From NCBI RefSeq assembly GCF_008017805.1, contig NZ_VRTT01000053.1:1-53029 (forward strand): a DNA stretch of 53,029 nt. Reading direction: 5' to 3'. Shown piece after piece: positions 1-8,411 of the stretch (the first letter of the stretch is position 1; every line of letters starts with the position of its first letter). The translations under genes and the position numbers were made by a program. Origin of the DNA: Paenibacillus sp. N3.4 (GTDB taxonomy: Bacteria; Bacillota; Bacilli; Paenibacillales; NBRC-103111). A model generated the notes under the pieces. It saw only the letters and a program-made list of their open reading frames with translations, ran no database searches and was not told the origin of the DNA.

Positions 1-329
1 GCTGAAAATAGAGAAATCAAAGATATATAAGAATTTGGAGATATTGGATGAGCGGGAGAAGGAAGTTGTGGTGGGGCGGTTTGGACTGGAATTAGGCGGG
101 GAAGAGCGGACGCAGCGGGAGATTGCTAAGGAGTTGGGGATTAGCCGGTCCTATGTATCTAGGATTGAGAAGCGGGCGCTCATGAAGCTGTATCATGAGT
201 TTTATAAGGCGAAGCGGTAAGAACCTAGGATAAAAAATCGTAGACTTCATTTATTTGGGATCACGTGATCACGAAATGGAGGCGAAGGGAATGACCTTAA
301 TCCAAATTGAACATGTAAGTAAATTTTAT
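1..329 (+). repeat. Direct repeat copy A: sigK-like 3' end plus ABC gene start
   Basis: These bases align without gaps to 38904-39232. I count ten differences, nine of them between positions 100 and 160 and one at 238; the rest is identical. All nine differences inside the sigma gene are synonymous. The match stops at 329, where copy A continues into the ABC ATPase gene and copy B jumps directly to the left end of an IS6-like element. Confidence 0.9.
2..220 (+). CDS. Sigma-K-like sporulation sigma factor, C-terminal part (cut by window edge)
   Basis: The open frame enters from the left edge, so the 5' part is outside the window. The visible 72 residues are the region 4 DNA-binding end of a sigma-70 factor, with VVGRFGLELGG followed by the helix-turn-helix stretch REIAKELGISRSYVSRIEKRA. 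This strongly resembles SigK/SigE of spore formers, which direct mother-cell transcription. The protein sequence is identical to the end of the gene at 38599-39123 although the DNA differs at nine third or synonymous positions. The gene ends at a TAA and is followed by an ABC ATPase gene, which is not a usual sigK neighbour. Whether the missing part is intact cannot be seen. Confidence 0.8.
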   Translation: MKIEKSKIYKNLEILDEREKEVVVGRFGLELGGEERTQREIAKELGISRSYVSRIEKRALMKLYHEFYKAKR

Positions 330-959
330 TATATGGGCGGGGAAACGATTCGGGTGCTGGATGATATATCACTAGATATCGCGCACGGGGAATTTGTCGC
401 TATTATGGGGCCGTCAGGCTCCGGAAAATCCACGCTGATGAACATCATCGGCTGTTTGGACGTTTCGGATGAAGGGGCCTACATCCTTGATGGGAAACAG
501 ATTGATTCCCTTAAGGATTCACAATTGGCGGAAATTCGGAATCGGAAGATCGGATTTGTATTTCAAAATTTCAACTTGCTGCCGAGATTGAATGCGTATG
601 AGAATGTGGAATAGCCGCTAATCTATCGCGGGATGACGAAAAAGCAACGTGAGCCGCTTGTTTTGCAGGCATTAGAAGCCGTGGATTTGCTTGATCGCAG
701 GAAGCATTTTCCTTCAGAGCTGTCTGGCGGGCAGCAACAACGCGTTGCGATTGCGCGAACGTTGGCAGGAGATCCTCCGATCATCTTGGCGGATGAGCCT
801 ACGGGAGCCCTGGATTCCAAGACGGGTGTGGAAATTATGGATATTTTCAGGCGGTTGAATGAGCAGGGCAGGACGATTATTGTGATTACGCATGATCGGC
901 AGGTAGCGGAGCAGGCGAAGCGGATTGTGCGGTTTTGGGATGGGCGACTGAGAGGATAA
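291..959 (+). pseudogene. MacB/LolD-type ABC transporter ATP-binding protein, internal stop
   Basis: The reading frame encodes a typical exporter-type ATPase: Walker A GPSGSGKST near residue 40, Q-loop in FVFQNFNLLPR, signature LSGGQQQR, Walker B ILADEPTGALD and a switch histidine in VITHD. An in-frame TAG at 612-614 interrupts it. The context is VE-stop-PL, where the family normally has VELPL, so one change from TTG to TAG explains the stop. Start ATG 291 has a GGAGGCGAAGGG ribosome site just upstream; an ATG at 255 is in frame but has no such site. No partner permease follows; a terminator does. The second copy at 39194 retains only 13 codons. Confidence 0.85.
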
Positions 960-981
960 ATGGAAAATGAAGACCGGTATT

Positions 982-1003
982 CCGAAAGGTGTTTCGGTTT
1001 TTG
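982..1003 (+). terminator. Rho-independent terminator after the ABC ATPase gene
   Basis: CCGAAA and TTTCGG form a six-base-pair stem around a four-base loop and are followed by five T residues. It lies 23 bases after the ABC stop codon. Confidence 0.65.
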
Positions 1004-1062
1004 ATTAAATACAATGCAAAGTAGGTGTGGGAGGGGGCGAACTTGGTTACTAAGTATTATTT

Positions 1063-1345
1063 GGTTGTGGTGCAAAGCCCTGGTTCATGTTAACATCATT
1101 GAAATGAAGTCATGGGATGGAGCAACTTGCTTTGGAAGCGAAATTGAATTTATTTAAATGGAAGCAATATGAGTCGCAATCATTTTACTAACGGTGAGAT
1201 GGTATTTGAAATATAGTTTAAGCTATCGAGATATAGTTGAAATGATGAGTGAGCGAGGATTTAAGATTTCCCATACGACGATCATGAGATGGGTCCATGA
1301 ATTTGGACCTGAAATCGACAAACGAATCCGCCCCTTTTTGAACCC
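1063..1345 (+). mobile_element. IS6-family-like insertion sequence, 5' fragment
   Basis: The left end begins GGTTGTGGTGCAAAG, which resembles the IS6-family terminal repeat and matches the left end of the fuller copy at 39233. Similarity to that copy continues to about 1345 and then stops, so roughly two thirds of the element, including its right end, is missing. The transposase start is present but frameshifted. The 3' breakpoint lies just before the terminator shared with the LamG gene. Confidence 0.8.
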
Positions 1346-1385
1346 TCCTGAGGGGACAAACATGATCTTGCATGGCATCGGATAA
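1117..1385 (+). pseudogene. IS6-like transposase, N-terminal remnant
   Basis: Compared with 39288, this copy begins with the same ATGGAGCAACTTGC start and keeps the helix-turn-helix region (SLSYRDIVEMMSERG, then TTIMRWVHEFGPEID). A one-base deletion near 1175 shifts the frame before a downstream ATG at 1194. All DDE catalytic residues are absent because the match ends near 1345; the last dozen codons come from unrelated sequence. It cannot encode an active transposase. Confidence 0.8.
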
Positions 1386-1394
1386 TTCGAGAAG

Positions 1395-1435
1395 AAAAAA
1401 GGTAGATACTGCTAGAAGCAGTATCTACCTTTTTT
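1395..1435. terminator. Strong bidirectional terminator
   Basis: A perfect 13-base-pair stem (1401-1413 with 1417-1429) has a three-base loop, with A residues on the left and T residues on the right, so it can stop transcription from both sides. It is placed to end the minus-strand gene at 1455. Confidence 0.85.
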
Positions 1436-1454
1436 GAATGTGATTGATGGAAAT

Positions 1455-3890
1455 CTATTGTAAGCTTTGCACATCCGCTGCACTTAATGGATAAGCGTAT
1501 ATGCTAACTTGGTCGATCAGGCCGTTCATCGTACTTGCGGAGTTGACGCCTACGGTCAACGGAAATGCATTAGATATATTTCCTCCCGTAAGCGTCGTGT
1601 TCTGGCCGACCAGAACAGAATCGACGTATAGCTTAAGCCCCAAAGCTCTATCGGCTACAGCCACGACATGATGCCACTGCCCATCTGCAAAGGTCGCTGT
1701 CGATTGAACCGCATCACTGGTACTACCATAATCCAACAAAAATTTAATGGTATTATTTGTTTCAAATCTCAACCAATATGCGGCATTTGTATCTCCTTTA
1801 TTCACAATATATTTGATTGTGCCCGGCATGCTTGTCTTTACCCATGCGGAAACGGAAAAACTTCCTGTGGTTCCGAAATCAAAAGCATTGCTGAAGGGAT
1901 CTCCCAAAGATACATAATCGCCATTTCCATCAAAGCTTAAAGCACCGCCAAACATACCACTCGCACTCCGAACAGCATTCGTAATTGTTCCATGATAACC
2001 ATTGTAGGTAGAATCCAGCACTGTACTTCCTGTAGTTTCATCAAACTTCCAATATCCGTTCAACCCGTATAAATGTCCTACTTCCGCTGAATTCAAAGCG
2101 TAATTGTATAGTCTCACTTCATCAATTAAACCATTCATTGTGTTTGAAGAGCTATTTCCAATTGTCAATGGAAGGGAGTTGGAGATGGTCCCGCTTGTAG
2201 GGCTGTTATCTTGACCGACTAATACACCGTCGACGTATAGTTTAAGACCTGCTACTCTGTCGGCGACACCAACAACATGATGCCATAGCCCATCCGTATA
2301 GGTGGCTGTCGATTGAGCGGCATCAAAGGTGCTGCCATAGTCGAGAAGAAATTTAATGGTATTGTTTTCCTCAAATCGTAACCAGTACGAAGCGTTCGTA
2401 TCTCCTTTATTCAAAATATACTTTGTTGTGCCCGTTACACTGGTTTTCACCCAAGCGGAAACCGAGAAGTTTTGTGAGGTTCCGAAATCAAAGGCACCGC
2501 TGGCAGGATCGCCTAAGTTCACATAATCGCCGCTGCCGTCAAAGGTTAAAGCGCTGCCGAATTTGCCGTTCGTGTTTCGTGTCGCGTTCACAATGGTTCC
2601 GGGATTAAGGCCGGTAGCGGAATCCACAACAGTATTTCCTGAAGTTTCATCTAAACTCCAGTTACCGACGATAGACTTATTCCACCAAATTCTCGAAACG
2701 ATGGCCCGATTCGGAACGAGGGATCTCCATTCGTTGCTTGTCACGACGCTCAAATCAGGCGTAATTGCAGTGGTTCCAAAATTGCCCAATTGTGCCCGGT
2801 TGTCCGTTATCGACATCACGATTTGTTCTGTGTTTTTCTTGACCCGAAGCGTGACAGGATCGACTTCAGCCATCCATAAGGGAGCTCGATACCTGAGTAT
2901 ATCCGTGTTAGAAGCATCCTGACGGGTATAGACCAGGTATAGCGCATTCGGTTGTGTCACCCAATGCATCTGGGTATTCATACTTCCGGTTACCGCCGTC
3001 CCGTCCTCCCATTGTAAGGTAACTGCTGACTGCCAGATCAAACCGTCGCTGCTTTTGGCTAATCTGTTCTGGGTATCATCGCGAAGGGTCATAAAGTATT
3101 CGTTATTATATTGAGTAAGGGAAGTTTCAATGCCTGAACGGTTCCCGTTGCCCCCAGGATTCGGTACTGCTGAACCTTGACTCATATAGGAAAGTGCAGT
3201 GCCGTTAAATGAAGCCCTAATGACCTTTACGGCGCCCGTTCCGTCCAATAAGTTGATGGGCCAAAGCAGGTCTCCCGTACCATCGTCTACTTCATATGGA
3301 TAAACACTGCCGGTATGTCCGAATACATTAGGCCAGTCCAATAAATACCAATCGCTGCTCCAAGTTGAAGAGGCAGGATCGTATATCGCGTAAGCGGGGT
3401 AGTTATGTTTCTTTGCAAAATTAAGACCATAGGATTGGGCCATGCCGAACAGGACGATCTTTCCTGTTTTTTTGTGATACACGGGGACGGGATCAATTAA
3501 CATACCTTGGTAACCATCCGGCAATGTCTTCCATTGAAATTGAGGAATGGTTGTCAGCGATGACCAAGTCTCACCTAGATCCGCGCTGGATGTATAAGCG
3601 ATATCATAAAAGACATCCGATAAATTGGTAGGGCTTTCATTTTTATCTTTGGAAACGGTACACATAATTTGGGGACTTGCACCATTCGGGATGGACGCAC
3701 ACCTCATGTGCGTCCACCAAAAGTTATTTGAACCATCATTTTGATAAGCTACCTTTTCATCAAGCGTATAAGAAGGTGATGAAGACGCATGTGCAACAGA
3801 TGAATTTACAACTATGAAGCACCCAAGCACCAAGGTAAATAGGAAAGTGAAACAGAGGCTATAAAGAAGTTTTCTTTGATTTTCTTTCAT
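1455..3890 (-). CDS. Secreted sialidase-like beta-propeller protein with two LamG domains
   Basis: The protein has a signal peptide ending near VAHA at residue 36. A region of about 360 residues follows with one Asp-box-like motif (SSADLGETW) and the look of a BNR/sialidase propeller. Two concanavalin-A-like LamG_3 domains occupy about residues 405-600 and 609-811; each starts with a (S/K)(L/F)DETxG motif and contains the SAWVKTS and WHHVV signatures. The start at 3890 has a GAGGAG site eight bases upstream; an ATG 11 codons earlier is less well placed. LamG domains usually bind glycans, so I infer an extracellular glycan-binding or cleaving role. I cannot identify catalytic residues, so the enzyme activity is unproven. 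It is transcribed towards the terminator at 1395. Confidence 0.75.
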   Translation of the reverse strand: MKENQRKLLYSLCFTFLFTLVLGCFIVVNSSVAHASSSPSYTLDEKVAYQNDGSNNFWWTHMRCASIPNGASPQIMCTVSKDKNESPTNLSDVFYDIAYTSSADLGETWSSLTTIPQFQWKTLPDGYQGMLIDPVPVYHKKTGKIVLFGMAQSYGLNFAKKHNYPAYAIYDPASSTWSSDWYLLDWPNVFGHTGSVYPYEVDDGTGDLLWPINLLDGTGAVKVIRASFNGTALSYMSQGSAVPNPGGNGNRSGIETSLTQYNNEYFMTLRDDTQNRLAKSSDGLIWQSAVTLQWEDGTAVTGSMNTQMHWVTQPNALYLVYTRQDASNTDILRYRAPLWMAEVDPVTLRVKKNTEQIVMSITDNRAQLGNFGTTAITPDLSVVTSNEWRSLVPNRAIVSRIWWNKSIVGNWSLDETSGNTVVDSATGLNPGTIVNATRNTNGKFGSALTFDGSGDYVNLGDPASGAFDFGTSQNFSVSAWVKTSVTGTTKYILNKGDTNASYWLRFEENNTIKFLLDYGSTFDAAQSTATYTDGLWHHVVGVADRVAGLKLYVDGVLVGQDNSPTSGTISNSLPLTIGNSSSNTMNGLIDEVRLYNYALNSAEVGHLYGLNGYWKFDETTGSTVLDSTYNGYHGTITNAVRSASGMFGGALSFDGNGDYVSLGDPFSNAFDFGTTGSFSVSAWVKTSMPGTIKYIVNKGDTNAAYWLRFETNNTIKFLLDYGSTSDAVQSTATFADGQWHHVVAVADRALGLKLYVDSVLVGQNTTLTGGNISNAFPLTVGVNSASTMNGLIDQVSIYAYPLSAADVQSLQ

Positions 3891-4052
3891 AATAAAGTCT
3901 CCTCTCATCATATCCATTGCCATGAATCATATTTCATTCATTTTAAAGCGCATTCAAAAGTAGATACTTACTATCGTACCCCTTTCCTTTAGAAGTTGGA
4001 TGCTATCTCATAATATCACTATGAACGCTATGCGATAACGGGATGAAATTTA

Positions 4053-4217
4053 GATTTAGTGGATTTAATTAAGCATTATTATGCTGAATTGACTTCAAGT
4101 CATCCGCAGGAAGAGAATGTCTCCAAATCGGTGAAGATTGTATTAGATAACTCTAATGATTGTGTTACGGACCTCAGATGCTTCTTTTATATAATAAATA
4201 GCGGAATAAACGAATAA
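4053..4217 (+). pseudogene. Possible decayed AraC-type response regulator fragment
   Basis: Between the LamG gene and the next operon (3891-4253) there is no complete gene. A 54-codon open stretch without a start codon ends at 4217. Its text (DLVDLIKHYYAELTSS and on) resembles the linker that precedes the AraC domain in Paenibacillus response regulators. The similarity is from memory and short, so this is a weak call. I see no clear promoter in this gap. Confidence 0.3.
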
Positions 4218-4253
4218 TTTGGTGAAAGTGAACATCGAGGGGGGAAAACCGGA

Positions 4254-5423
4254 ATGAAAATCACAGCAGTTAAATGTATCCTTGTCAGCGCTCCGTACGC
4301 AAATAAAGGGGACGCGGAGCGGGAAATTTGTTTGAAAACGGGATACCGTCCAACGGCTTTTCTGAAAGTGGAAACAGATGCAGGTATTTATGGTTTGGGT
4401 GAAACCTACGCGGGTACTTATGCACCCGAAGCAGTCAGAGGGATAGCGGAACAGATGGAGCACGATCTGATTGGACAAAACCCGATGTCCGTCCTTGAGA
4501 TGTCCGATCGAATGCGGGTTGCTAATTATTACCTGGGACGAATGGGATTAACGCAATGCGTGATCGGCGGTATCGAGATGGCGCTTTGGGATCTAAAAGG
4601 TAAGGCGCTTGGCGTTCCTGTTTACGAATTGCTTGGCGGTAAGGTACATAATGAAATAATGGCTTATGCAAGCGGTGGCAATAATAAGCCAATTGACGAG
4701 CTTAAACAAGAAATGCGTGACTATGTGACACAAGGATTCCGGGCAGTGAAAATTCGCATCAACCTGCTGCCGGATATCGACGCGATTGAAGAGAAAGTAG
4801 CCGTATGCCGCGAAGCTCTTGGGCCGGATATCGGATTGGCTGTTGATGCCGCGCAAGGCTTAGCTAAATATCCATGGTCTGTCAAAACAGCCATTGAGAT
4901 TGCAAAACGTATTGAGAAATACAACCTACTTTGGATTGAAGAACCGGCAGAGGTAACCAACTATGAAGGATTTGCGGAAATTCGGCGCAACGTCAACATT
5001 CCGGTTGCAGGAGGGGAGACGGTAACGAGCCTGGTAGAAGCTGAATCATATTTGAAAGCGAATTCGCTCGACCTGTTCCAGCCGGATGCGGCCGTTATCG
5101 GGGGATTGAGCGTGTTCCGCCAGGTAGCGCAAATGTGCGAACGCAAGTCCATTCCTATTGCCGTTCACGCATGGTGCGGAGGTGTGGGCATCATGGGGAA
5201 TTTCCACGTGGCGTTCGCTTCTAGGAACTGTACGATTCTGGAGCTTTCCAATGTGCCGAATCCCCTGCGTGAGGAAATGATGGTTGAACCTTTGAAAATG
5301 GAGAACGGTAACATACAGGTTCCGTCGACCCCTGGGTTGGGCGTACACTTACCAGATGGGCTGGAAGAGAAATATCCATACCTTCCAGGTTCTGTATATC
5401 GGGTTCCGCTGACGGTATCCTAA
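4254..5423 (+). CDS. Mandelate racemase/muconate lactonizing enzyme family acid-sugar dehydratase
   Basis: This 389-residue protein has the normal length and layout of the enolase superfamily: an N-terminal capping domain to about residue 125, then a barrel. Visible catalytic elements are K166-x-R168 in AVKIRI, metal ligands D198 (LAVDAAQG), E229 (WIEEP) and E255 (AGGET), and H305 in AVHAWCGG, the set expected of the mandelate racemase subgroup that abstracts a proton alpha to a carboxylate. Members dehydrate aldonic or uronic acids to 2-keto-3-deoxy acids; the substrate cannot be read from sequence. A GAGGGGGG ribosome site supports the start. It is followed after 23 bases by a 2-hydroxyacid dehydrogenase, so the two likely act on the same sugar acid. 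Confidence 0.85.
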   Translation: MKITAVKCILVSAPYANKGDAEREICLKTGYRPTAFLKVETDAGIYGLGETYAGTYAPEAVRGIAEQMEHDLIGQNPMSVLEMSDRMRVANYYLGRMGLTQCVIGGIEMALWDLKGKALGVPVYELLGGKVHNEIMAYASGGNNKPIDELKQEMRDYVTQGFRAVKIRINLLPDIDAIEEKVAVCREALGPDIGLAVDAAQGLAKYPWSVKTAIEIAKRIEKYNLLWIEEPAEVTNYEGFAEIRRNVNIPVAGGETVTSLVEAESYLKANSLDLFQPDAAVIGGLSVFRQVAQMCERKSIPIAVHAWCGGVGIMGNFHVAFASRNCTILELSNVPNPLREEMMVEPLKMENGNIQVPSTPGLGVHLPDGLEEKYPYLPGSVYRVPLTVS

Positions 5424-5446
5424 TAGGAAGGTGGGAGAAATAAACT

Positions 5447-6397
5447 ATGAAACCTCACGTCTTGGTTGCTGTCAATGGTTTTACGGAAAAACACATGGAA
5501 CGGATCCGGCAGGTATTGTCCGATTGGGCAACTTTGGAGCAAATTAACGAAGAGACTCCTGAGTCAGTTTTCCGTGAAAAGATAGGTAGATCGCAAATTG
5601 TGGTTGGTTGGCCGAAAGCGGAATGGCTTGCAAGAAGCCCGGTTCGGCTTGTCCAATTAGGAAGTGTTGGTTATGACGCTTTCTTGGGCAACACGCATCA
5701 AGAGGGTACCTCTTTTACGCTTTGTAACGCTAGCGGTGTCATGTCGGTAGCTGTAGCAGAGCATTTAATGGCTATGATGTTCGCACTGACTCGTCGTATT
5801 TCGCATCATATACGCGATATGAATGAGCATAAATGGAGTCGTCAATTTGAATATGAAGAGGTGTTTGACAGCACGGCATGCATTGTCGGTGTTGGCGGCA
5901 TCGGGACAGAAATCGCGCGACGTCTGCGCGCATTGGGCGTTCGCACCATTGGGGTGCGACGTGAAATTGGGGAATCGCATCCTTACATGGATGAGATGTA
6001 CCCGAGCTCCCGCTTGCAGGAAGCTGTAGCGCAAGCGGATCACGTAATTCTAATCTTGCCCGGTAACGCATCGACCGAGAAATTGTTTGACACTGCGATG
6101 TTCGCTTCTATGAAGAAAGGATCCTATTTCTATAATCTGGCCCGCGGAAGTATCGTCGATGAGAATGCTCTGCATGCGGCATTGAGCAGCGGTAGGCTGA
6201 AGGGGGCGGGGCTTGATGTCTTCGAGGTAGAACCGCTTCCGAAGGGAAGTCCGTTATGGGAAATGGATAATGTGATAATTACGCCTCATTCGGGAGGACG
6301 GTCGGTCAAAGAATTCGATCGTTTCTGTCAGTTGCTCTTGAACAATCTGATGAATTACCGTGACGGAAAACCATTTCTCAATCAGGTGAATTTGTAA
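5447..6397 (+). CDS. D-isomer 2-hydroxyacid dehydrogenase
   Basis: The 316-residue protein has the family fold. The NAD-binding glycine motif GVGGIG is near residue 148. The catalytic arginine is in NLARGS near 232, the acidic residue in DVFEVEP near 260 and the histidine in TPHSGG near 280. Such enzymes interconvert 2-hydroxy and 2-keto acids with NAD(P)H. The ribosome site GGAAGGTGGGAG precedes the ATG. Its position between an acid-sugar dehydratase and a glycan hydrolase suggests reduction of a keto acid made from an imported sugar acid, but that is inference. A second, different member of the family is at 50814. Confidence 0.85.
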   Translation: MKPHVLVAVNGFTEKHMERIRQVLSDWATLEQINEETPESVFREKIGRSQIVVGWPKAEWLARSPVRLVQLGSVGYDAFLGNTHQEGTSFTLCNASGVMSVAVAEHLMAMMFALTRRISHHIRDMNEHKWSRQFEYEEVFDSTACIVGVGGIGTEIARRLRALGVRTIGVRREIGESHPYMDEMYPSSRLQEAVAQADHVILILPGNASTEKLFDTAMFASMKKGSYFYNLARGSIVDENALHAALSSGRLKGAGLDVFEVEPLPKGSPLWEMDNVIITPHSGGRSVKEFDRFCQLLLNNLMNYRDGKPFLNQVNL

Positions 6398-6435
6398 AAG
6401 TATGTTTGACATGACCATATACGAGGTGAAATGAC

Positions 6436-7509
6436 ATGATGAATACAATAAAATACGCAACAATTGCGAAATCCTCTGCCAATAACCCAAGGAACGATAC
6501 GGCTTCCGTCGCTGAGTTGGAGGATGGCACATTGTTAGCGGTTTGGCACAAATATGACGGTTCTTTTGGAAGCGATTTCGATCTATGCCGGATTTATGCC
6601 AAAACCTCCATGGACGGCGGAATGACCTGGGGACGCGAGCGGATGCTGATCGATGTCAATCCGGAAGATCACAATGTGCAGGCTCCTGGTCTGTGTCTTC
6701 TTCCCAATGGAACGTTAATACTCCATTGCTTAAGAGGTCATCGAGGGGGATCCAGTTCCACAATGGAAGCCCATGTCTCGAAGGATGGAGGCGAAACATG
6801 GGAATTTCTCACACACATTTGGGAACGTACGAAGGGTCAATGGCTGCAAGGCGGTGCGAACCATATCAACCTGTTGTCCAGCGGCCGATTGTTGCTTCCC
6901 TTCCACTTTGGCACAGGCCATCAAGGTGGTCAGCACAATGAGATCGGATGCTACTTTAGCGATGATGACGGATTTACGTGGACGCGTGCCGCTGGTACCG
7001 TAGATCTGCCTATGCGTGGCGCCATGGAATCCTCCGTTGCTGAAATGAGCGACGGACGTCTTCTCATGTCCATCAGGTCCCAATTGGGCGCGGTGTTTTT
7101 GTGCGCTTCAATGGACGGCGGCAACACGTGGAGCTTACCGCAAACAAGCGGTTTGAAATCGCCGGAATCATGCACTTGCGTGCGGCGGATCCCCGGCATC
7201 GACGCACTTCTTCTGTTATGGAACGATAGCCAGTACGAACCCGGTAAGCATCATTTCGGACGACGTACGCCTTTAAGCGCAGCGGTTTCTACAGACGGCG
7301 GGGAATCCTGGAGAAAGGTGGGAAATATTGCGGAGGGACCGAATGAATATACGAATCTGAATTGTATGTTCACGAAATCCGGCAAAGCGATCATTACCTA
7401 TATGCAGGTTGAGGATCCGGCATTTCAGGAGCTGGAATCGGATCCGCCCTTCAAACGGACCGGGATCGATTTAATGGCGGCAGTGTTAGACACCGCAATA
7501 ATGGTTTAG
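6436..7509 (+). CDS. BNR-repeat sialidase-like glycoside hydrolase, cytoplasmic
   Basis: The 357-residue protein carries five Asp-box motifs (S-x-D-x-G-x-T/S-W) ending at W65, W122, W182, W232 and W292, spaced as in a six-bladed sialidase propeller. There is no signal peptide, so it probably acts inside the cell on imported oligosaccharides. The classic FRIP motif near the N-terminus is not seen, and the acid tyrosine/glutamate pair cannot be placed with confidence, so a sugar other than sialic acid is possible. Start ATG 6436 follows a GAGGTGAAA site. It closes a three-gene operon with the dehydratase and dehydrogenase and is followed by a strong terminator. Confidence 0.8.
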   Translation: MMNTIKYATIAKSSANNPRNDTASVAELEDGTLLAVWHKYDGSFGSDFDLCRIYAKTSMDGGMTWGRERMLIDVNPEDHNVQAPGLCLLPNGTLILHCLRGHRGGSSSTMEAHVSKDGGETWEFLTHIWERTKGQWLQGGANHINLLSSGRLLLPFHFGTGHQGGQHNEIGCYFSDDDGFTWTRAAGTVDLPMRGAMESSVAEMSDGRLLMSIRSQLGAVFLCASMDGGNTWSLPQTSGLKSPESCTCVRRIPGIDALLLLWNDSQYEPGKHHFGRRTPLSAAVSTDGGESWRKVGNIAEGPNEYTNLNCMFTKSGKAIITYMQVEDPAFQELESDPPFKRTGIDLMAAVLDTAIMV

Positions 7510-7515
7510 GCAAGG

Positions 7516-7547
7516 CAACTATCGTCGATAGACGATAGTTGTTTTTT
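7516..7547 (+). terminator. Rho-independent terminator of the dehydratase operon
   Basis: CAACTATCGTC (7516-7526) pairs perfectly with GACGATAGTTG (7531-7541) around a GATA loop and is followed by six T residues. Confidence 0.9.
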
Positions 7548-7598
7548 CATACTTATCAAGGTAACATCTAATGATAAGGAGAAACAATCTTCTCTATT

Positions 7599-7612
7599 TG
7601 TAAGCGCTTATA
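7599..7612 (+). promoter_or_regulatory. Candidate CcpA catabolite-response element
   Basis: TGTAAGCGCTTATA matches the cre pattern TGNAANCGNTNNCA at all but one fixed position. It lies 20 bases before the start of the response regulator gene, where binding would block transcription when a preferred sugar is present. The match is by eye. Confidence 0.5.
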
Positions 7613-7631
7613 ACAGGGGGGAAGGGATCCG

Positions 7632-8411
7632 ATGTACAAAGTATTGATTGCTGATGATGAGGAGTTTATTCGCGAAAGGGTAGTCAATAACATGCCATGG
7701 GGAGAAATTGGATTTGAAGTGGCAGGGTGTGCTTCTGATGGCGAATTGGCTCTGAAAATGGCGCGCGAATGTCATCCGGATGTCATTTTGACGGATATTT
7801 TAATGCCGAATATGACGGGACTGGAGCTTGCTCAGTGTTTGAAAACTGAATTTCCTCACATCAAGGTTGCGCTGATGAGCGCCTATGATGATTTTCAATA
7901 TGCCAAGGAAGCGATCCGTTTTGGGGTGAAGGGATACCTGCTTAAGCCGATCATTCGTGATGAATTCCTCGAGTTGTTCCGGGGTGTGGCCAATGATTTG
8001 AAGAAAGAGGCTAGCCAACCCGTTAACTCCGTTAGTCATTTGGTTGTAAGGACGAATGGAGATCGCAATTCTTATGTTGCTGTTGCGAAGCAATATATTG
8101 CTGAAAACTATACAGAGCGAATCAGGCTTGAAGATGTTTCGGAACGACTGCACGTCAATCCGAACTATTTCAGCACATTATTTAAGCGGGAAACGGGTAA
8201 AAATTTTATCGATTATCTGAATGAAGTTAGAATCAACGAGGCTATGAAATTACTGCTGCATACCGATTACAAAGTTTTTGAAATTTCGATGAGTGTCGGT
8301 TATGGCAATTTTTCGTATTTCAATAAAATATTCAAACGCTTAAGCGGTGTTACGCCACAAACCTATAGAGAATCGGGCGGATCGCTCTACTTGTCCAAGG
8401 AAGGCGTGTAA
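7632..8411 (+). CDS. AraC-type response regulator (YesN family)
   Basis: The first 120 residues are a receiver domain with the acidic pair D8-D9, the phosphoacceptor D55 in ILTDILMP and lysine in YLLKP. The C-terminal 100 residues hold two helix-turn-helix units of the AraC class, including HVNPNYFSTLFKRETGKNF and the closing GVTPQTYR. Its stop codon overlaps the ATG of the kinase gene by one base, so the two are translated together. The pair most likely senses an extracellular sugar and switches on the importer genes that start at 11300. At 259 residues it is a compact member without the usual middle domain. Confidence 0.9.
   Translation: MYKVLIADDEEFIRERVVNNMPWGEIGFEVAGCASDGELALKMARECHPDVILTDILMPNMTGLELAQCLKTEFPHIKVALMSAYDDFQYAKEAIRFGVKGYLLKPIIRDEFLELFRGVANDLKKEASQPVNSVSHLVVRTNGDRNSYVAVAKQYIAENYTERIRLEDVSERLHVNPNYFSTLFKRETGKNFIDYLNEVRINEAMKLLLHTDYKVFEISMSVGYGNFSYFNKIFKRLSGVTPQTYRESGGSLYLSKEGV

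Noticed and set aside
623..1075. A 150-codon minus-strand frame over the ABC ATPase
   Set aside because: It is antisense to the Walker and signature motifs of the ATPase pseudogene and shows no recognisable domain.
1455..3890. A true extracellular sialidase
   Set aside because: Only one Asp-box-like motif is seen in the propeller region and no catalytic residues can be placed, so I keep it as sialidase-like.
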